Under the pieces are notes generated by a model. The model did no database searches. It was given only the letters and a program-made list of their open reading frames with translations, and was not told the origin of the DNA. Both the position numbers and the translations under genes were made by a program. DNA of 11,118 nt from Evtepia sp. Lineage in GTDB: Bacteria; Bacillota; Clostridia; Oscillospirales; Oscillospiraceae. This document shows positions 8,001-11,118 of this stretch, one piece after another. Position 1 is the first letter of the stretch, and the number at the start of each line of letters is the position of its first letter. The stretch spans positions 1 through 11,118 of the forward strand of contig JAHHRP010000056.1 of NCBI GenBank assembly GCA_020025735.1, read 5' to 3'.

Positions 8001-9228
8001 CCGGCGGACTACCGGGCAGCACCCTGGCGGGATGGTGGTCATCCCTCAGGATCGGGAAATCTATGATTTCTGTCCTGTCCAGCATCCTGCCGATGACACA
8101 GGCACCGACATCATCACCACACACTTTGACTATCATAAGATGGAGGACAACCTGTTAAAGCTGGATATGCTGGGACACGATGACCCCACGATGATCCGCA
8201 TGATGGAAGATCTTACTGGTGTCAACGCACAGGAGATCCCGCTGGATGACAAAGAAACGATGATGATTTTTACAAACTCTGCCCCTCTGGGTTACGAAGA
8301 GGACCCCATTTTAGGTCCAACGGGTGCTGTGGCAGTGCCAGAGTTCAACACGAAATTCACCCGCCAAATGCTTTGTGACACCCAGCCAGAGCGCTTTAAT
8401 ACCCTCATTCGGTTGTCGGGATTTTCTCATGGTACGGATGTATGGTTGGGAAATGCCCGAGATCTGATTGTTTCTGGAACTGCAACGGTTGATTCTACGG
8501 TTGGCTGTCGGGATGATATCATGCTCTATCTGATGGAGCAGGGGGTAGAACCCAAAATGGCTTTTGACATTATGGAAGCTGTGCGGAAGGGAAAGGTCAA
8601 AAAGGGAGGGTTTCAGCCCGGTTGGGAGGAGGCCATGCGGGCAGCGGATGTTCCTGATTGGTACATCGAGTCGCTGGCCAAGATTGGGTATCGCTTCCCC
8701 AAGGCCCATGCGGTAGCTTATGTGATGATGGCTTTTCGTATTGCTTGGTTTAAGGTCCATCGCCCCCTTGCTTTCTATGCGGCCTATTTTTCCATTCGAG
8801 CCAAGGCCATTGATGCCACCTGTATGTGCCAGGGGATGGAGGTATGCAGACAAAAGATGAAGGAGATCGAGGCAAAAGAAAAAGATGCCGCTGCCGTAGA
8901 GGAGGACATGCTGGTCACTTTGGAAGTGTGCTATGAGTTCTATCTTCGAGGGTTTCAATTTGAGTCTATGGATCTTTACCGTTCTGACGCAACGAAATTT
9001 ATTATGGATGCAGAGAAGGGAACCTTATTGCCTCCCTTCACTGCGATTCCAGGCTTGGGAGAGGCGGCTGCTGTTTCTATTGTAGAAAATCGGGAGGGCA
9101 GGACGTTTATTTCTCAGGAAGAGCTGTTATCTGCGTGTCCAAAAGTTTCTAAAACCCATGTGGAACAGCTTCGTGCTGCTGGTGCTTTGGGTTCTATGCC
9201 GGAGACCAGTCAGATGAGTCTTTTTTGA
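5071..9228 (+). CDS. polC: DNA polymerase III alpha subunit, PolC type (replicative polymerase with 3'-5' exonuclease)
   Basis: This is the replicative DNA polymerase of low-GC Gram-positives. The 1385 aa product is slightly short of the usual 1430-1440. In order: an N-terminal domain (about 1-80); a Gln/Glu/Pro-rich linker (about 80-150); an OB-fold (about 178-270); a PHP domain opening with ELHLHTK at 274-280; a DEDDh proofreading exonuclease inserted in it, with Asp363, Glu365, Asp447, His501 and Asp505; the rest of PHP; a zinc-binding insert with Cys853, Cys856, Cys878 and Cys881; the palm with PDIDLNFS (Asp907 and Asp909) and Asp1032 in KLDMLGHDDP; and a helix-hairpin-helix IPGLGEA near 1326-1332. 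The last five residues, QMSLF (1381-1385), match the beta-clamp-binding motif. All catalytic residues are intact. ATG 5071 is chosen from its Shine-Dalgarno. It follows the isoprenoid operon after a structured leader and ends before a strong terminator. Confidence 0.98.
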   Translation: MPEKHLPFLEMFFQYHPTPNLEPDIKTWLVIGAVLDSHKRTIEAKLLCQQQPDPALLAQVEQELAQVYGLSYVTFSTTCAKEEPALASVPIQAPQESLESVPEMPAIEEPQPKQQKALSQQEALFRQTEKMRQKAMKEAMTASKESRGFSAKRIYGPRQIKKVPRAMNTLELDMGVVTVEGDVFAVEHRELKKRSAWVISFDITDYTSSIRVSKFMPGDEGIPIVEGVKIGMHLKVSGRLNLNRFDNDMVLEPMIIETAEKPLKKDEAPEKRVELHLHTKMSLMDALTDTKDAVKRAISWGHPAIAITDHGVAQSFPDAWSAGKDKIKVLLGTEAYYMNDVDDRLTVRGNQDQDLDAPIVCFDLETTGLSKTDDVITEIGAVVLEGGEIKERFQTFVNPQRKLAPNIVQLTGITDAMLVGAPSQEEAIRAFLDFAAGRPLAAHNAEFDIGFIRAGCQRHGIDFVPTFLDTLPLAQNLLPELGKYKLDVVCRQLNLPDFNHHRASDDAAMVGYMLVPFIQMLRDRGVDTLQQINPSLARTSSLGKARRMPKHLIVLAKNQTGLRNLYKLISLSHLDYFKRFPIMPKSEINRNREGLILGSACEAGELYQAILRGKDWEELCRIASWYDYLEIQPLSNNAFMLRPDKNGKSVAKDWEQIREWNRMVVRLGEELGKPVCATGDVHFLDPEDEAYRHVLLDTKGFDDADAPNPLYFRTTQEMLEEFSYLGEEKAYEVVVTNTNLVASWCEKVKPLPDGLFAPKLENSAEELYNLVWGKAHELYGEDPPQIVKDRIELELPGIIERKYDVIYMSAQKLVQNSLEHGYLVGSRGSVGSSIVAFLSGITEVNSLPPHYRCPNCKHADFAAGEAYGCGADMPDAVCPVCGTKYVKDGFNIPFETFLGYGGKKVPDIDLNFSGEYQANAHKYTFELFGEGHVFRAGTIGTVAEKTAYGYVKKYLAARGLQVTKAEENRLALGCTGVRRTTGQHPGGMVVIPQDREIYDFCPVQHPADDTGTDIITTHFDYHKMEDNLLKLDMLGHDDPTMIRMMEDLTGVNAQEIPLDDKETMMIFTNSAPLGYEEDPILGPTGAVAVPEFNTKFTRQMLCDTQPERFNTLIRLSGFSHGTDVWLGNARDLIVSGTATVDSTVGCRDDIMLYLMEQGVEPKMAFDIMEAVRKGKVKKGGFQPGWEEAMRAADVPDWYIESLAKIGYRFPKAHAVAYVMMAFRIAWFKVHRPLAFYAAYFSIRAKAIDATCMCQGMEVCRQKMKEIEAKEKDAAAVEEDMLVTLEVCYEFYLRGFQFESMDLYRSDATKFIMDAEKGTLLPPFTAIPGLGEAAAVSIVENREGRTFISQEELLSACPKVSKTHVEQLRAAGALGSMPETSQMSLF

Positions 9229-9266
9229 CAGGCAGGAATGCCTTTATTTCAGATGTGTGAATTGAT

Positions 9267-9307
9267 AAAAGCCCAGTTCAGTGAATGAAAACTGAACTGG
9301 GCTTTTT
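9267..9307. terminator. Bidirectional intrinsic terminator between convergent polC and the ATPase gene
   Basis: AAAAGCCCAGTTCAG (9267-9281) and CTGAACTGGGCTTTT (9292-9306) are perfect 15-base inverted arms around a 10-nt loop. The stem has an 11-bp GC-containing core. It is followed by five Ts on the plus strand and by a T run of four on the minus strand. It lies 38 nt after polC and about 65 nt after the end of the minus-strand ATPase gene, so it can stop transcripts from both sides. The rest of 9229-9370 shows no gene. Confidence 0.9.
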
Positions 9308-9370
9308 GTGAGGCTCAAAGAGATTCTATGGCTCTTTTTTTCTGGATAAACCTTTGTCTTTGCGAAAATG

Positions 9371-11118
9371 TCAAGATAGTTGATTGGTAGAGGGAGGGGT
9401 AGTTTTTTTGGGAAGAGAACTCATACTCCGCAAGCTGACACCAAGGGTAGAAAGATTATGAAGTGTAGCAGAGGCAGCAGGGGAGAGGACGCCTGCTACG
9501 CCAAGCGCAATCAAACTACCATTGAAAGCAATGACAAAACGATAGTTGGAATGGATGCGTTTCATCAGTTCCATGGAGATCCGCCGCAGTTCCACCAGCT
9601 CCCAAAGGCTGTCAGCAGCGATGGTGATGTCGGCAATCTCCCGAGCGATGGCAGCGCCATCGCTGATAGCAATGCCAGCATCCGCTTCAGAGAGTGCTGG
9701 GGAATCATTGATGCCGTCACCCACCATCAAAACGGTGTGGCCTTCTTTCCGCATCTGTGCAACAAACTGCGCTTTGTCTGCGGGGAGTACCTCAGAGCGG
9801 AAATCGTCCACCCCGACTTGACTTGCAATGGCTGTGGCAGTGCGGCAGCTGTCACCAGTAAGCATGACGGTTTTGGTAATCCCCATTTCACGCAGCGTGG
9901 AAAGGACCTGTTTTGCCTCTGTACGCAGCGGGTCAGAGATGCAGATGACTGCTGCCAACTGTCCACCTACGGCAAGATACAGATGGGAATACTCTGGCGG
10001 TAACGCATCGAAATGGGACTGCTCTCCGGCTGGGATGGAGCAGCCTTCATCTTCAAAGACAAAGTGCGCGCTGCCAATCAGAACCCGCTGACCGTTGACT
10101 GTGCTGGCGATCCCGTGTGCCACCAGATATTCCACCTTCGAGTGGAATTCCTCGTGGGTCAGCCCACGAATCTTGGCTTCTTCTACCACAGCGTTTGCCA
10201 TAGAATGGGGGAAATGTTCCTCCAAACAAGCAGCCAACCGCAGCATCTCGGTTTCTTCCATGCCACCGAAGGGAATGACCTGAGCAACTTTTGGGCAGGC
10301 ATGGGTCAGTGTTCCGGTTTTATCAAAGACGATGACATCGGCTGCGGCTACAGCCTCCAGGAACTTACCACCCTTGACTGTAATATGTGCTTTTCCAGCT
10401 TCCCGCATGGCAGAAAGCACAGCCAAAGGCATTGCTAATTTTAAGGCGCAGGAGAAGTCCACCATCAATACCGATAGTGCTCGTGCGACGTTTCGGGTAA
10501 GTATGAGGCCGAGCAGACTTCCGGCAAAGGTGTAGGGGACTAGCTTATCGGCTAGATTTGCCGCCTTGCTCTCTGCTGCAGATTTCATCTGTTCGGATCG
10601 TTCAATCATTTGAACGATCTGATCATATCGGCTTTCGCCAGATGCTTGTTTGACCTCCAGCACACACTCGCCTTCTTCAACCACAGTTCCAGCATAGACG
10701 GCACCCCCAGGACGCTTAGGAACAGGAATGGACTCTCCGGTGAGGGATGCCTGGTTTACAGTCACTTCTCCTTCCAGAACTAAGCCATCTACAGGGACGA
10801 TTCCACCAGCGCGCACCACAACGGCATCACCGGGGTGAATCTGAGACACAGGAACCAGCACCTCATTGCCGTCTGGTGCTTTTACCCAGACACGGTCAAC
10901 ATTCAAAGACATACACCGCGCCAGATCTTCCACGGATTTTTTTCTGGTCCACTCCTCCAACAGTTCGCCCAGCTCCAGCAGGAACATCACTGCGCCAGCA
11001 GTCCTGAAATCACCACGGCAGGCAGAGATAGAAATGGACAGAGCATCCAATAGTTCGACTTTGATATTTCGACGCAGCACACAATGCAATCCCCGTCGGA
11101 TAAAGGGCACCATATGCC
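9371..11118 (-). CDS. P1B-type metal-transporting ATPase with non-canonical FSC membrane motif (5' end outside window)
   Basis: This is the C-terminal part, at least 580 residues, of a heavy-metal P-type ATPase, a membrane pump that moves a metal ion using ATP. The frame is open to the right edge, so the N terminus and first helices are missing; the Met at 11113 is internal. Residues are counted from that Met. Seen: an actuator domain with TGES at 125-128; a membrane segment ending in FSCALKLAMP (220-229); phosphorylation motif DKTGT (264-268, Asp264); EEHFPHS (298-304) at the nucleotide domain's HP locus; TGD (419-421); GDGIND (465-470); and two C-terminal helices about 522-562. The usual CPC, SPC or TPC motif in membrane helix 6 is replaced by Phe220-Ser221-Cys222, and the HP dipeptide by His303-Ser304. 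The metal cannot be told; Mn, Zn, Fe or Cu are all open. A CtpC-like exporter is one possibility. It is convergent with polC and shares its terminator. The catalytic core looks intact. Confidence 0.92.
   Translation of the reverse strand, partial: HMVPFIRRGLHCVLRRNIKVELLDALSISISACRGDFRTAGAVMFLLELGELLEEWTRKKSVEDLARCMSLNVDRVWVKAPDGNEVLVPVSQIHPGDAVVVRAGGIVPVDGLVLEGEVTVNQASLTGESIPVPKRPGGAVYAGTVVEEGECVLEVKQASGESRYDQIVQMIERSEQMKSAAESKAANLADKLVPYTFAGSLLGLILTRNVARALSVLMVDFSCALKLAMPLAVLSAMREAGKAHITVKGGKFLEAVAAADVIVFDKTGTLTHACPKVAQVIPFGGMEETEMLRLAACLEEHFPHSMANAVVEEAKIRGLTHEEFHSKVEYLVAHGIASTVNGQRVLIGSAHFVFEDEGCSIPAGEQSHFDALPPEYSHLYLAVGGQLAAVICISDPLRTEAKQVLSTLREMGITKTVMLTGDSCRTATAIASQVGVDDFRSEVLPADKAQFVAQMRKEGHTVLMVGDGINDSPALSEADAGIAISDGAAIAREIADITIAADSLWELVELRRISMELMKRIHSNYRFVIAFNGSLIALGVAGVLSPAASATLHNLSTLGVSLRSMSSLPKKTTPPSTNQLS

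Noticed and set aside
8311..8958. A 215-codon open frame on the minus strand within polC
   Set aside because: It is antisense to conserved PolC palm-to-C-terminal sequence, with no recognisable motifs or supporting start context.
9380..10003. Plus-strand open frames opposite the ATPase gene (also 10013-10438)
   Set aside because: They mirror the P-domain coding sequence of the clearly conserved ATPase, and their translations resemble no family I know.

Overview
The window carries a seven-gene stretch of a bacterial chromosome, roughly 50-55 % G+C by eye. It most likely comes from a Firmicute of the class Clostridia, probably a gut Oscillospiraceae-like organism. Three things support this. 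The replicative polymerase is of the PolC type, with a PHP domain interrupted by a 3'-5' exonuclease, which is typical of low-GC Gram-positives. The gene order uppS-cdsA-dxr-rseP-ispG-polC is the clostridial version of the conserved Firmicute cluster, with ispG where bacilli often carry proS. The Shine-Dalgarno sites are strong, with GTG and possibly TTG starts. The genus assignment is inference only.

Positions 1-4910 hold a tightly packed plus-strand operon of envelope and isoprenoid genes: uppS (undecaprenyl-diphosphate synthase), cdsA (CDP-diacylglycerol synthase), dxr (first committed enzyme of the MEP pathway), rseP (site-2 intramembrane protease) and ispG (late [4Fe-4S] MEP enzyme). Gaps are 1 nt, a 4-nt overlap, about 66 nt and 2 nt, so most of the genes are probably translationally coupled. 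dxr and ispG feed isoprenoid precursors to UppS, which makes the C55 carrier for cell-wall sugars. cdsA makes the precursor of the anionic phospholipids. rseP is the membrane protease that usually travels with this set.

Positions 4911-5070 form a 160-nt leader with three short inverted repeats in front of polC (5071-9228), an intact replicative DNA polymerase III alpha chain ending in a beta-clamp-binding pentapeptide.

Positions 9229-9370 hold a strong, symmetrical terminator that separates polC from a convergent minus-strand gene. That gene (9371-11118, running off the right edge) encodes the C-terminal two thirds or so of a P1B-type metal-transporting ATPase. Its membrane metal-binding CPx motif is replaced by Phe-Ser-Cys, and its HP-locus proline is also replaced. 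It is the least conventional item in the window, but the family itself is known. I found no RNA genes, mobile elements, CRISPR arrays or clearly novel multi-gene system; the window is mostly core genome.
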